Assembly (NCBI RefSeq): GCF_905171775.1
Contig: NC_053496.1
Span: 176,909,928-176,973,927, forward strand
Direction: 5' to 3'
DNA length: 64,000 bases
Origin: Rana temporaria
Lineage: Eukaryota; Chordata; Amphibia; Anura; Ranidae
Shown: positions 10,801 to 22,030 of the stretch, piece after piece
Numbering within the stretch: the stretch's first letter is position 1
Layout: each line of letters starts with the position of its first letter
Program-made: the position numbers and the translations under genes
Notes under the pieces: generated by a model
The model's database searches: none
What the model was told of the DNA's origin: nothing
Seen by the model: the letters and a program-made list of their open reading frames with translations, nothing else

Positions 10801-11731
10801 TACAGACACATCAACAGATCCATCTAATCTCAATGGACCTTCTTCAAGCCATGAAGAAGTTCCCACAGGAGAGCGTTCCTGGTCATGTACAGTTTGTGGG
10901 AAATCTTTCACAAACAACAGATCGTTTCTTAGACACCAGAGAAGTCACAAAGATGAGCGTCCTTTCTCATGTTCAGAGTGCGGGAAATGTTTCACTGAGA
11001 AAGCAAGTCTTGTTAGGCACCAGAGAATCCACACAGGTGAGCGTCCTTATTCATGTTCGGAGTGTGGAAAGGGATTCATTCAGAAGGGAGACCTTCTTAA
11101 ACACCAAAGATGTCACACAGGTGTGCGCCCTTATTCTTGTTTAGAGTGCGGGAAATGTTTCACTGAGAAAGGAAACTTTCTTATCCATCAGAGGTGTCAT
11201 ACAGGTGAGCGTCTCCATTCATGCTTGGTGTGCGGGAAATGTTTCATTCAGAAAGGAGACCTTCTTAAACACCAAATGATACACACAGGCGAGCATCCTT
11301 ATTCATGTTCAGAGTGCGGGAAGTGTTTTGTTCACAAAAGAAACCTTCTGGAGCACCAAAGAAATCACAGCGGCGAGCGTCTTTATTCATGTTCGGAGTG
11401 CGGGAAATCTTTCAATCAGAAAGGAAACCTTCTCAAACACCGGATGATTCACACGGGTGAGCGACCTTATATATGTTCAGATTGTGGGAAAGGTTTCACG
11501 CAGAAGGAACGCCTTCTTATACACCACAGGATTCACACGGGTGAACGCCCTTTTTCGTGTTCAGAGTGCGGGAAAGGTTTCATTCAGAAAGACAAACTTG
11601 TCAGGCACCAGAGAAGTCACACAGGCGAACGTCCTTTTTCATGCTCGGTGTGCGGGAAATGTTTCAGTCGTAAAAGCGCACTTGTTCCACACCAGAGACT
11701 TCACATGGACCAACAACCTTTAATAAGTTGA
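7895..11731 (+). CDS. C2H2 zinc-finger gene 2 (KRAB-like domain deleted)
   Basis: Six coding exons are read: 7895-7928, 8043-8140, 8224-8325, 8437-8589, 8702-8843 and 10326-11731, giving 644 residues in one frame. The start is the first ATG of the KRAB stump (MMENQPLLTSPG); the rest of the KRAB exon is missing. Next come the NPPERCPRPLYS exon, a short acidic exon ending HTIPHHDQ, a fused exon (KVEMKEEERMF joined to a second NPPERCPRPLYS block), the last acidic exon (DINVEVKTEEEERL), and the terminal exon. The terminal exon begins GHYVLNNVSSE, carries ten copies of ENPTTQRSPG (some GNPTTQ), a linker with SSDQSHTVPPD, and ten C2H2 fingers with TGERPY-type linkers. Finger 1 (SCTVCGKSF) is intact. 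A nuclear DNA-binding regulator is inferred; without KRAB it may not recruit the usual corepressor. Confidence 0.85.
8936..9235 (+). repeat. 74-bp intronic repeat, gene 2 copy, part 1
   Basis: Three to four units of the 74-bp repeat occur here, including the lengthened GATTGCAGGCTTG variant. The array is split from part 2 (9710-10090) by a MITE. Confidence 0.85.
9237..9708. mobile_element. Tc1-type MITE (GTGGAACCTTGG ends)
   Basis: The left end TAGTGGAACCTTGGATTACG and the right end CCAAGGTTCCACTG are inverted repeats with TA at the junctions. The element is inserted in the 74-bp repeat array of the gene 2 intron. Internal text (CTCGTAATCCAAAGCACTCG) is typical of noncoding Tc1/mariner-like elements. 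The right part of a similar element is seen at about 51960-52055. Confidence 0.7.
9710..10090 (+). repeat. 74-bp intronic repeat, gene 2 copy, part 2
   Basis: About four further units, one of them the long variant, continue the array beyond the MITE. Confidence 0.85.
10373..10680 (+). repeat. Coding 30-bp minisatellite, 10 copies (gene 2)
   Basis: Ten near-identical 30-bp units (CCCACCACACAACGTTCTCC plus AGGAGAAAAT) lie in frame at the start of the finger exon and encode ENPTTQRSPG. Three units carry GGAGGAAAT, changing E to G, and one has TGTTCT. Long minus-strand open frames over the array (WWDFLLENVV and similar) are a by-product of the 30-bp period. Confidence 0.95.
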
Positions 11732-12099
11732 GACTGGTATATTGGAAGTGTGGGAGAAATACAAGAGCGTTCGTTCTTAGCTTCAAAATGTTTAAAATAT
11801 TTTGGCGACGGAAAATCAGTTTTTGCACGCCAGAAAAAGAGTCTTTTCAATGTTCAGTTTGGTGTTTTTTGGGTGATGTATAATAATAGGTATCTAGCTG
11901 GTAAGAGGCCAAAGTGAGGGAGAGGGCTTCCCTTACACAAAAAGCCACGACACCTCCTGCGCATGTGCGTGGTCATCTAATGCCAGTACCTGCTGCACAT
12001 CCGCTTCACAACTGGTACCCTCTCCAGGATGGGGATGTCCCAAAGACACAAGAGAAGAGAGGGCACAACGGCCTAGTGCATTATCACTAAAACCATTTA
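11732..12099. other. 3' flank of gene 2
   Basis: This holds probable 3' UTR followed by unclassified DNA. A worn finger-like stretch (GAAAATCAGTTTTTGCACGC near 11810) suggests that the array once extended further. I found no clear AATAAA. Confidence 0.4.
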
Positions 12100-12424
12100 T
12101 TAACCACTTGCCGACCGTATAACTTACATATACGGCAGCAAAGTGGCACTGCTGCACGGGATCAGGTACCTAGTACGTGATCCGATACTTCCGGGTTATA
12201 CACAGCGGGTGCCGCAGACTTGATGTCCGCCAGCACCCACTGTTCATCCGGCACAGGGGTAGAATGCCTGTTTGCCTATGTAAACAAGGCAGATCGCCAT
12301 TCTGACTAGAGGGAAGGCATGGATACTGGCACTACCTATAGGCAAGATAGGCGCCGGCACCCCCGTCTCCTCTCTCCCCCCCTCCTTCCTCTTTTCTCCT
12401 CCTTCTCTCTTCTGTGCATTACAC

Positions 12425-13215
12425 ACTCCTGGCCCTTGCATTCTATTCATTACACATTCCTGTCCCCTGCATTCTGTACGTTACACGCTCCTGACCCCTA
12501 CATTCTGTGCATTACACACTCCTGACCCCTGCATTCTGTACATTAAACACTCCTGTACCCTGCATTCTGTACATTATACACTCCTGTACCCTGCATTATG
12601 TACATTATACACTCCTGTACCCTGCATTCTGTACATTATACACTCCTGCACCCTGCATTCTGTGTATTACACACATTTGTCACCTGCATTCTGTGCATTA
12701 CACACTCCTGACCCCTGCATTCTGTGCATTACACACTTCTGACCCATGCATTCTCTACATTACACACTCCTGACCCATGCATTCTGTGCATTACACACTC
12801 CTGACCCCTGCATTCTGTGCATTACACACTCCTGACCCCTGCATGCTGTACATTATACACTCCTGTACCCTGCATTCTGTACATTATACACTCCTGTACC
12901 CTGCATTCTGTACATTATACACTCCTGCACCCTGCATTCTGTGTATTACACACATTTGTCCCCTGCATTCTGTGCATTACACACTCCTGACCCCTGCATT
13001 CTGTGCATTACACACTCCTGACCCCTGTATTCTGTACATTACACACTTCTAACCCATGCATTCTCTACATTACACACTCCTGACCCCTGCATTCTGTGCA
13101 TTACACACTCCTGACCCCTGCATTCTGTACATTACACACTCCTGACCCCTGCATTATGTGCATTACACACTCCTGACCCCTGCATTCTGTGCATTGCACA
13201 TTCCTGACCCCTCCA
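12425..13215. repeat. 31-bp minisatellite
   Basis: About 25 units of CATTCTGTGCATTACACACT plus CCTGACCCCTG occur, with a CTGTACCC subtype. A block of several units (about 12540-12700) is itself repeated at about 12850-13010. The open frames across it are spurious. Confidence 0.9.
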
Positions 13216-14138
13216 CCGTATACATGGGCAGGGCAAGGGGTGGAGTCATGGACAGAGCCAAGAGAGGGGGAAAAATTAGGTTTTCGCCTAGGGTGTCAAA
13301 AATCCTTGCACCAGTCCTGTATAAATAGTGTGTTCCTGCAGAGCAGGGGAATGGATCCAGGTCTTCCCGTAATAAAAGCACCTCCCCCACACAGTACGCT
13401 AAAACACAGGCTAGGCCCACGGTTCAGCATTTGATTCTGCACTTCCGCAGAGGGGGGGCCGCCAAGCCGCTGGCAGCCCGCTTTTACTGTGATTAGTCAC
13501 AGCAGAAGCCGATCTGCAGGTGCCAGCCAATGAATGACCACCTGCACCCGCTGATCGATGAGGAGAGACACAGGACGGAACTCTGCCTATGTAAACAAGG
13601 CAGATCACTGTTCTGACGGGCGAAGGGATGGATTTTGTCAGGGAATAAAATCCATCACTTGCCTAAGTAAAAGCAGCTTACATAAAACACTGGCTAGGCA
13701 CACATTTAACCCTTTGATAGCCCTAGATGTTTAACCCTTTCCCTGACAGTGTCTATAGTACAGTAACAGTGCATATTCTTAGCACTGATCACTGTATTAG
13801 AGTCACTGGTCTCCACAAAGTGTCAATTCGTGTCTGACTGTCTACCGCAATGATGTGGTCTATCATGGCTATAAGTCACTGATTGCCTCCATTACTAGTA
13901 AAATTAAATAAAAAATATCCCATAGTTTGTAGACGCTATAACATTTGTGTAAACCAATCAATATACGCTTATTGTTTTGTTTTTTTTAACCAAAAATATG
14001 TAGCAGAATACATATTGGCCTAAATTGATGAAGACATTTTTTTTTATAGGAGAAACTAAAAATGATTGTTTTTATTTTTCAAAATTGTTGGTCTTCTTTT
14101 TGTTTATAACGCAAAAAAAAAAAAAAGCAGAAGTGATC
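13216..14138. other. Internal part of the TTAA element
   Basis: This is noncoding DNA shared in part with 44150-44600 (GTTTGTAAACGCTATAAC-like text, then CCAATCAATAAACGCTTATT). A second GCCTATGTAAACAAGGCAGA stretch near 13575 repeats 12275-12294, which hints at an internal duplication. No gene is seen. Confidence 0.5.
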
Positions 14139-14633
14139 GAAGGGAGCTGCGGTGGCTCAACGCGATTGGCACTGCGCTGACAAGCCATTCACCTCTGCAG
14201 CTAGGGGTTCGGATCCCGGTCTCGGCTACATGTGAATTGAGTTTGGTGGTCTCAGCCCGGCTCCCGATGGGTGTGCTATGCGAGGTAAGCCTGCGCTTAG
14301 TACGCCCACCCCCCTCCCACAAAAACCACCACACTTACACGCACTCGAAATTGGGTTAACATGCACGCACTTTGATCACGCGGTCTCTAAAAAGAGAGGC
14401 GAAGGACTAACGGGACTGGTTGAGTGGGCTAGATCCTCTCACTCCCTGTTGGGCTTCAAAGCGGAGCAGGTAGGGTGGGCTATGTGGGAGGACCCCCTCA
14501 CACACCCGCCATTGCCACCCGGGGCATGGAGAAAGGTGGCAGATTGCCTCTGGGGGAGGCCTGCCTACTCCCAACTCCTGCAGACCGGCTCCTCTCTCAA
14601 GTACACGCACAAAATACACTTAAAAAAAAAAAA
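14139..14633 (+). mobile_element. tRNA-derived SINE with 9-bp target duplication
   Basis: The head GGAGCTGCGGTGGCTCAACG carries an A-box-like start. GGTTCGGATCCC, 60 bp on, fits a pol III B box. The tail ends in a run of A. GAAGTGATC flanks it at 14130-14138 and 14634-14642. The related element at 43824-44794 reads straight through as GAGGTGATCAAATACC, so the empty site is visible. It is not a working tRNA gene: the head does not close into a clean cloverleaf by eye and continues into a long unrelated body. Confidence 0.8.
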
Positions 14634-14701
14634 GAAGTGATCAAATACCACCAAAAGAAAGTTTGTGGGGAAAAAATGACATCACTTTTATTTGTGTACA
14701 G

Positions 14702-14860
14702 CATGGGTGCTCACCCTGTGGCCCTCCAGCTGTTGCAGAACTACAAGTCCCATCATGCCTCTGCCTTTGGGAGTCACACTTGTAACTGCCAGTGGCTCGC
14801 ATTGCCTCATGGGACTTGTAGTTCTGCAACAGCTGGAGGGCCAAAGGTTGAGCACCCATG
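14702..14860. mobile_element. hAT-like MITE, 159 bp, 8-bp target duplication
   Basis: Near-perfect inverted repeats run from CATGGGTGCTCA to TGAGCACCCATG, with GGCCCTCCAGCTGTTGCAGA / ACTACAAGTCCC in each arm. GTGTACAG flanks it exactly at 14694-14701 and 14861-14868. An 8-bp duplication with these ends fits hAT. Confidence 0.9.
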
Positions 14861-14977
14861 GTGTACAGCATTGCATGACCGCGCAATTGTCAGTAGTAGT
14901 GCTGTATCCCAAGAAATGGCCTGATCTGTGGGGCAAATCTTCCGGAGGTTAAGTGGTTAAGAAACAAAAACAAATAT

Positions 14978-16562
14978 GAATTATCAGAAGATCTGGATCC
15001 ATATAGGAGGAGACAGCTAAGGGCATACCTTCGATCAATCTTGGGGCAGTCGACGGAAATTGCGACATTGTCTGAATTTGAGAAGCTATGTCTAAGGCCC
15101 CATACACACGAGAGGATTTATCCGTGGATTTGCGTGGATTTATCCGTGGATTTCCATGCGATGGAGTGTACTCACCATCGAATCGAAATCCTCTGGCGAT
15201 GACGTGTCGCGCCGTCGCCGCGATTATGACGCGGCGACGTGCGCGCCGCTGTCATATAAGGAATTCCACGCATGCGTCGAATCATTACGACGCATGCGGG
15301 GGATCCCTTCGGACGGATGGATCCGGTGAGTCTGTACAGACCAGCGGATCCATCCAGCGGATTGCAGCGGATAGATTTGATAGCATGTCATCAAATATTT
15401 ATCCGCTGGAAATCCATCGCATGGGATAAATATCCGCGGAAACAGATCCGCTGGATTGTACACACCATAGGATCTATCCGCTGAAACCCATTCGCTGGGA
15501 TTTTTCAGCGGATGGATTCTATGGTGTGTATGGGGCCTTAAAGAAGACTCGCTGAGACATTCGCAATCTCTGTTTTATACCCTAGTGAACGAACTAAAAG
15601 CTCCACAAGAATTAGGTTATATGCAGGCCTGGGAGAGAGATCTAGGGGTAACCTTTTCAGAGAATCAAAAGAACAAAATATTTGAATTTACCCACAAGGC
15701 ATCATTAACATCTAAATACCAGGAGGGGGGGTACAAGATTTTGAGTAGGTGGTATAGGACCCCGGTAGTTTTGAATCAGATCTTTCCATTGGTGTCGAAC
15801 CTTTGTTGGCGTTGTCAAAAAGAAGAGGGCACTTTGTTACATATCTTTTGGGAGTGTGAAGGAGTAAAAGACTTTTGGAAAATGGTATCAGAGGTAATTG
15901 AAGAAATAACTGAAGTAGCTCTCGGAGAGAATCCGGCGACATATTTGTTGTTTGACATTCCGATTTCATTGGAAAAATATAAAAAATCTTTGGTAAGACA
16001 TTTGCTCACAACAGCTCAAGCATGTATTCCGGTTCTCTGGAAAAGTAATATCTCACCAAGTAGACCACAATGGTTTGCAAAAATTACTGAAATTCAGCAT
16101 ATGGAAAATCTTACAATGGCCCTAAGGGAACAAGAGGACACGTTTAGGGAAATCTGGGCCCCCTATATTAGATACAAGGAACCAGGGGAATGGGGTAGGG
16201 AGGAGGGGTAGGGGGGAAGAAGGAAAATATATATATATTTTTTTTGTTTTGTTTATGCTTCTGCTGGTTGGACATACAGTTTTTAAGCAGGGGGTGGGGG
16301 GGTATAACAGGGGGAGACCCCAGGTTACTGACACCTTAAACAGGGAGAGAACACGTTAAGCGTTTAGCTAATGGGAAGTAGTAGAAAGGTGAGGTAAACC
16401 TCTACTTGTTTTTTGCTTAATTAGGAATAAGAAAATGTTGTTAAGAGAAAGGTTATTCTCGATTAAGAAAACCTGAATTCTGGCTGAAATGTATGACGTT
16501 TAACTGTGATGTGTTATTATCCCTGTGTGAGGGAAAGAAATGGAAAAATAAAGAATTCAAAA
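14978..16562 (+). mobile_element. 5'-truncated L1-type LINE with 16-bp target duplication
   Basis: AAACAAAAACAAATAT occurs exactly at 14962-14977 and 16563-16578. Inside, the frame from 14978 (ELSEDLDPYRRRQLRAYLRS) is broken by a MITE at 15096-15537, and then continues through 15546-16211 to a stop. The latter part has the Cys-rich motif CWRCQKEEGTLLHIFWEC, ending in FWKMV, as found near the C terminus of L1/Tx1 ORF2 proteins. A 350-bp 3' UTR with AATAAA and an A-rich end follows. Endonuclease and RT domains are absent, so it is dead. Confidence 0.85.
15096..15537. mobile_element. MITE inside L1 ORF2 (GGCCCCATACACAC ends)
   Basis: The ends GGCCCCATACACACGAGAGG and, reversed, GGCCCCATACACACCATAGA are inverted, with TAA at the left and TTA at the right. 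It splits the L1 reading frame. A second copy lies at 26452-26942. It is full of TATCCGCGGAT-type palindromes and noncoding. Confidence 0.85.
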
Positions 16563-16582
16563 AAACAAAAACAAATATTGTA

Positions 16583-18709
16583 TACGGTATTTTCCAGCGT
16601 ATAAGACGACCTTTTTCGGCTTAAAAACTTGCCTCAAAACCCAGGGGTCATCTTATACGCCGGTACCAGACCTCGGGCATCCAATATTCAAAAGCCGCGC
16701 CTCCTCCTTGTGGTGTTCCGTGATAGGTGGAACACTTGGTTTCCCAGCAGAGCCTCTGTTCGGTGTTCCGCCTATCACGGATGTCTTCTCATCCTCGGCT
16801 TCGGACGAGAAGACCTCCGTGATAGGCGGAACATGGGCACCTATCACGGAACATATAAAAAGGAAGGATGAGCGAAGCCTCCTCTACCACACTGTGTTAA
16901 GGTTATAAGTGTCCCAGTTTTTTACACGTTATCACTTCCTCTAATTAGGGGAACACCGCCGTAGCCAACAACAGGCATATACAAAAGAAAGATTGTTGCC
17001 CCGACAGGGAAACCAAGAGGTGGTGACCCCTGGGACAACCGAGAGGCTACTATGGCAGTGACGGACACTCTGTGTAATTAAAAATATTTAGTTTAATAAA
17101 TAGTAACAAGTTACATGGTATAATTAATACACCTGGGACAGTAGTACAAGTATAACACTATAGGAGCTAAAATAGCTTTAGTGACAACCTATAATCATTG
17201 GCCGGCCAAAAAATTCACGTATGAAACTAGTTCATATGACGTGCAACAAACAGCACATAAAAGGACACAGACAATGACAAACATACAGGACAAAAATGAC
17301 TGTGGCAATCCGGACGACAGATGGATAGCTTTTGCTGTCAATTCTAGTCGGAAATCCGATGTAATGTATGTGGCGATTAGCCTAATATGAAGATGGAGAG
17401 AATTGGCAGCAAGAGTACCCCTGCAGTGGATAACTAAGGTTAACGGATCTGAATTTAGTAAGAGTCTTGATCCTGCATATATGAATCTGATGGCAAGATC
17501 AAATAAGGTTCATATATTGTGAGGCTTGGGCATGCACTTTGAATAAATTGCAAAATGAAAAAAAGGTTTTGAAAAAAATAATATAACTTGTATGGGCTGC
17601 CCTGCCTGCAAGGAGGGTATGTGGTGCTGTTCCTATTTAGACTCCAGAGATTCCGATGTGTGAAGCGGTTAGGTGCAAGATTTGGTTAGAGAGTTTTATA
17701 TACTAACACCGTAGGTCTGTATTATAGGCTTCCATATTTAAGCAGAGCGTGTGGAAACAGGATAATGGAACGATCTTACCAGTAAGGTTCACAAGTTCAC
17801 AGAGATCCAGAATCCATTGGCTACTGGCTGCCTCCTTGCTGTTGTGCGAATCCAATCGCTGTAGTTGGCGTCTGTTAACTGTCAGATGCGCCAATATGTA
17901 TCAGCATGCAGGGAGGATAATACAACCGTGCCGTCCGCTCATGTGATGCTGTTCCCACTGATCCGCTAAGCTGGCAGATCCAGCTGTATGCTTCTGGAGG
18001 TAGTCTGTGTGTGGCTTTAGTACGCACCGAGTGTTTAGTGCTCTCTAAAGTTCATCTGGAGCATCACCTCGCTTCTTTTTCCTCGCGTGTTCCCGCGAGT
18101 CACCGCTTCGGTTTCCCACTGCTATGGGGCATCGAGAGAGAGGCGTCCGGAGCCGTGATGACGTCTATCACGGAACAGCATGAGGAGGAGGCTTTTGAAT
18201 AATGGACGCCCGCAGTACAGGACTAAAGGTATGGCACAGTGAGCCATTTGACTGCATATTGAGGCACGGGGTGGCACAGTGAGGCATGTTGATGGCACAG
18301 TGAGGCATGTTGATGGGCACAGTGAGGCATGTAATGGCACAGTGAGGTATGTAATGGGCACACTGAGACATGTAATGGCACAGTGAGGCATGTTGATGGC
18401 ACAGTGAGGCATGTTGATGGCACAGTGAGGCATGTAATGGGCACAGTGAGACATGTAGTGGGCACAGTGAGGCATGTTGATGGCACAGTGAGGCATGTAA
18501 TGGGCACAGTGAGACATGTAGTGGGCACAGTGAGGCATGTTGATGGCACAGTGAGGCATGTTGATGGCACAGTGAGATTTGAAAAAGCTAAAAAAAGCAT
18601 GTTCCTGTCAGCGGTTGTTCTGGCAACCACTCAGCTTCCAGACAGACTAGTAGGAAGGGGGTTGTCTCAGGGGGTCGTCCTTTTGTCTTATACGCCGGCA
18701 AATACGGTA
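16583..18709. mobile_element. Element with TACGGTATTT...CGTATAAGACG ends, interrupted
   Basis: TACGGTATTTTCCAGCGTAT at the left pairs with TACCGTATTTGCCGGCGTAT at the right (reverse complement). Arms with TTCAAAAGCC and CTATCACGGAAC recur inverted at 16690-16850 and 18160-18200. About 1.2 kb between roughly 16885 and 18100 is unrelated and probably a later insertion whose ends I could not fix. A 22-bp minisatellite sits near the right end. Confidence 0.6.
18222..18577. repeat. 20-25 bp minisatellite
   Basis: About 15 units of GGCACAGTGAGGCATGTTGAT occur, with TAATGG and TAGTGG variants. The variants alternate in a higher-order pattern (18420-18480 repeats at 18480-18550). Both strands show spurious open frames. 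Confidence 0.9.
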
Positions 18710-18773
18710 AATATATCTACTCACAAACAATATGACTGACAAGGCATACAAGACAAATACAAATGGATTATGG

Positions 18774-18844
18774 GTTTCGAGGGCTGTACCCTCTTTCTCC
18801 AAACCAAAACCTGCCTCTAAGGGAGAGGGTACAGCCCTCGAAAC
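18774..18844. other. Perfect 21-bp hairpin with 29-nt loop
   Basis: GTTTCGAGGGCTGTACCCTC plus T (18774-18794) is exactly complementary to the sequence ending CAGCCCTCGAAAC (18824-18844). It is compact enough for a short hairpin RNA, but it may simply be a small foldback element. No target-site duplication was noticed. Confidence 0.6.
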
Positions 18845-19549
18845 ACACAAGTCATTTAGATCCTGGGCGATGTCCTCCCAAGTCCAGAAGCACGTGTGGT
18901 GGACAGATCGATTATGTTACTTTGATATGCCTTCTCTTGTGGCTTCCCTTACACCTCTGACCATACATCCTTGAAATAGTAACAAGGGCATGAAAGGGGC
19001 AAGAGTGGTATGGGTGCTGAGAGCCCAGTTCACAGGTGATCACTTTCAAATTTTTGGTAAGGAGGTGTTCATGTGGACCATAGAGTAGGTCAACGAGGAA
19101 GCAGGTGAGGATGTCACCAAGGAGCAGCTGGCAGGAACACTGGAACCTACGACAGGCTGGAAGCATACAAGGAAGACAGAGGTCAGCAACCGGTGAGGTA
19201 GACGTATTTCTTTTCTGCTGCACTCAGTTTCCATAGCTGCCCACTGAGTTTATGGTCCTCAACCGTGCTGATTTGTGCTTCTATAAAAGAGCCTGGACAT
19301 CACAACTGTCTGCTGGCAAATCTGCACTTCGGGAGATGCTGACGATACAAGATGACCCCCTTGAGACTTGTCTCTATGCTCACTTTTCATATAGAAGATT
19401 TACCATATCCACCTCAACCGCATCTTCTTTATATGTTGTCTCTTGATGAGTTTTATTTCCTCTACACAACGGCTTCTACTTCTCTCAGCCACATTGGTCC
19501 AACTTACACAATACATCATTGGTCATTCATGTCTCTTTGTTATATTTGC

Positions 19550-20004
19550 TTAAAGGATCACTAAACAAAAAAATGTTTTGGGCTAAATAGCTTGCTTTAC
19601 CTTATAGCAGTCTTGATTTCATGTCCTCATTGTCCGTTTTTGCTTTGAAGCAGCTGTAATCCTTTGCAATCCTCACTTCCTGGTTCTCTGGCTCCATAGT
19701 AAATTTCTCATGGGAGCTTCTCATGGTGGTCTAAGCTGTGTGTCTAAAACTCCTCAGAACCAATCAGATTCATTTTAAAAACAAAACACTGCCCTGGATT
19801 TGTTTGTTTTTGTTCTGTGTGTCTCTTTACTTCACATAAACATGAAATCAGTTTAAAAGCGAAAGTGAAACTAGAGGCACATTATATAATAGAATTTAAT
19901 CTATTTTTCATCATTTTTAAAAGGAATCAGTTAACTTTTATGTCTCTATACCCTGTAAACAGTCATTTCAGCAAAACATTTTTTTTCCTTTAGTGACCCT
20001 TTAA
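19550..20004. mobile_element. T2-like MITE flanked by TTAA
   Basis: TTAAAGGATCACTAAAC... at the left pairs with TTAAAGGGTCACTAAAGG... at the right (reverse complement), both running into AAAATGTTTT. The 455-bp body is noncoding. Terminal TTAAAGG and TTAA match the T2 MITE pattern known from Xenopus. Confidence 0.8.
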
Positions 20005-20214
20005 TCAAACACCGGGCTATTTGGCTACAGAAATCGAAAACATTTTTGCCAGAAAGTTTTCAATGGCAATGTTACTTCATACGATTTTGATTCCTAGAGC
20101 AATATTGCCCTTGAAAGTCCCAGTTAGAGAAACACTCTCTCCCTTTGTAAACTTTTCTTCATAAAGAACATTAAAACATTTTAATATATTACCGATGCAA
20201 TTATAAAACATGTG

Positions 20215-20220
<6 letters not shown>

Positions 20221-20307
<87 letters not shown>
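20221..20307. repeat. Compound (TA)n(TG)n microsatellite
   Basis: About 27 TA units are followed by about 16 TG units. Confidence 0.98.
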
Positions 20308-20309
<2 letters not shown>

Positions 20310-20410
20310 TATATTAGAGCATTAAAACTAGAATTATTTTAGGTATGAAATATGCAGTAATAATGTAGAAGGCACTTTAGAGATACAGATTTTAATGTAC
20401 GGAACAAAGT

Positions 20411-20591
20411 AGGCTGCAGTACTGACATTCTCCACCAGATGGCAATCTCACTCCAGAGCGTGGAACGCAAAGCAGGAAGTGATGTAATGTACAGACAGGA
20501 AGTGATGTAGAGTTAAAACAGGAAGCTCCATAGGAGAGCTGACTTGATAGGAAATAACTTGGAGACATTACCAGATTTCGAGACAAATAAG
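20411..20591 (+). promoter_or_regulatory. Gene 3 promoter and noncoding exon 1
   Basis: The conserved block CATTCTCCACCAGATGG, then CACTCCAGAGCGTGGAACGC, is followed by AGCAGGAAGTGATG, GACAGGAAGTGATG and AACAGGAAGC. It then runs to a donor, AATAAG|GTTATA. It matches the blocks of genes 4-7 almost base for base. The gene behind it is broken, so the promoter has outlived its reading frame. Confidence 0.65.
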
Positions 20592-20611
20592 GTTATATCA
20601 TGCTTTTTATC

Positions 20612-21375
20612 ATTTATCCTACTTTCCATCCAGAGCCTCTGGTTTATAGTCCAGATACATCCTAAATATAGAACCATTTATCCAACTGTCCATCCAGAGC
20701 CTCTGGTTTATAGAGCAGATACATCCTAAATATAGAACCATTTATCCAACTGTCCATCCAGAGCCTCTGGTGTATAGACCAGATACATTCTAAATATAAA
20801 ACCATTTATCCAACTGTCCATCCAGAGCCTCTGCTTTATAGACCAGATACATCCTAAATAAGGATAACCTCTGGCGTGTTCGCATGCTACACGTGCAGAG
20901 CCCGCCACGAAAGTGTGGACGGCGCTGTGCTAATCACAGCCAGGGAGACATTTCCCGATCTCTGCAGCCGAGCATCGGGACAATGTCTCCCTGGCTGTGA
21001 TTAGCGCAGCGCAGTGCCGACTTCCTGGCGGGCTCTGCACGTGTAGCATGCAAACACGCCGGAGCTCATCCTTAATCCTAAATATAGAGCCATTTATCAA
21101 ATTGTCCATCCAGAGCCTCTGGTTCATAGACCAGATACATCCTAAATATAGAACCATTTATCCAACTGTCCATCCAGAGCCTCTGGTTTATAGACTGGAT
21201 ACATCCTAAATATAGAGCCATTTATTCAACTGTCCATCCAGAGCCTCTGGTTTATAGACCAGATACATCCTAAATATAGAGCCATTTATCCAACTGTCCA
21301 TCCAGAGCCTCTGGTTTATAGACCAGATACATCCTAAATATAGAGCTATTTATCCAACTGTCCATCCACAGCCTC
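20612..21375 (+). repeat. 64-bp first-intron repeat, gene 3 copy
   Basis: About eight units occur in two runs (20612-20858 and 21075-21375), split by a hAT-like MITE. Units are nearly identical, so they are recently expanded or homogenised. Confidence 0.9.
20859..21074. mobile_element. hAT-like MITE, 216 bp, 8-bp target duplication
   Basis: The ends TAAGGATAACCTCTGGCGTG and, reversed, TAAGGATGAGCTCCGGCGTG are inverted. The arms include GCATGCTACACGTGCAGAGC. ATCCTAAA flanks it exactly at 20851-20858 and 21075-21082, inside a unit of the 64-bp repeat. Confidence 0.85.
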
Positions 21376-21526
21376 TGATATAGCATCCAGATTCAATTTT
21401 GGTTAGAGTTAAATTTTAAAAGGGAATCTCTGGTTTACTCTTAGTGAGATTAATGAGATTCGTAATTTAGTATAAGAAACCCTCTGAGGTGTCAGAACAA
21501 TGGAGGAACTATGTGCAGACATTGAA

Positions 21527-22030
21527 GGGGTTGTAAAGGTAACCCCACCCCCCCAAATAGCCTCCTTTACCTTAGTGCAGTCCTCCTTCACTTACCTCAT
21601 CCTTCCATTTTGCTTTTAAATGTCCTTATTTCTTCTGAGAAATCCTCACTTCCTGTTCTTCTGTCTGTAACTCCACACAGTAATGCAAGGCTTTCTTACT
21701 GGTGTGGAGTGTTGTGCTTGCCCCCTCCCTTGGACTACAGGAGAGTCAGGACGCTCTCTACGTTGCAGATAGAGAAAGGAGCTGTGTGTTAGTGGGTGTC
21801 CTGACTCTCCTGTAGTCCAATGGAGGGGGCGAGCACGACATTCCACACCAGGGAGAAAGCCTTGCATTACTGTGTGGAGTTACAGACAGAAGAACAGGAA
21901 GTGAGGATTTCTCAGAAGAAAGAAGGACATTTAAAAGCAAAATGGAAGGATGAGGTAAGTGAAGGTGGACTGCACTAAGGTAAAGGAAGCTATTTAGGGA
22001 AAACATTTTTTACCTTTACAACCCCTTTAA
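21527..22030. mobile_element. Foldback MITE (GGGGTTGTAAAGG ends)
   Basis: A roughly 500-bp palindrome. GAAGGGGTTGTAAAGG at the left matches the reverse of CCTTTACAACCCCTTTAA at the right. The arms contain TGTGGAGTTACAGACAGAAG in both orientations. TTAA is seen only at the right end. Confidence 0.85.

Larger units (their letters stand above)
12100..14960. mobile_element. TTAA-flanked element enlarged by nested insertions
   Basis: It starts TTAACCACTTGCCGACCG and ends GGTTAAGTGGTTAA, so TTAA ends are inverted. A shorter relative (971 bp) at 43824-44794 shares these ends and the internal GTGATCAAATACCACCAAAA and GACCGCGCAATTGTCAGT blocks. This copy has gained a minisatellite (12425-13215), a SINE (14139-14633) and a hAT-like MITE (14702-14860). 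TTAA ends suggest a piggyBac- or Kolobok-type mover; no transposase is present. Confidence 0.75.

Noticed and set aside
14139..14215. A tRNA gene
   Set aside because: The A and B boxes belong to a SINE head with an A tail and target-site duplication, and I could not form a proper cloverleaf by eye.
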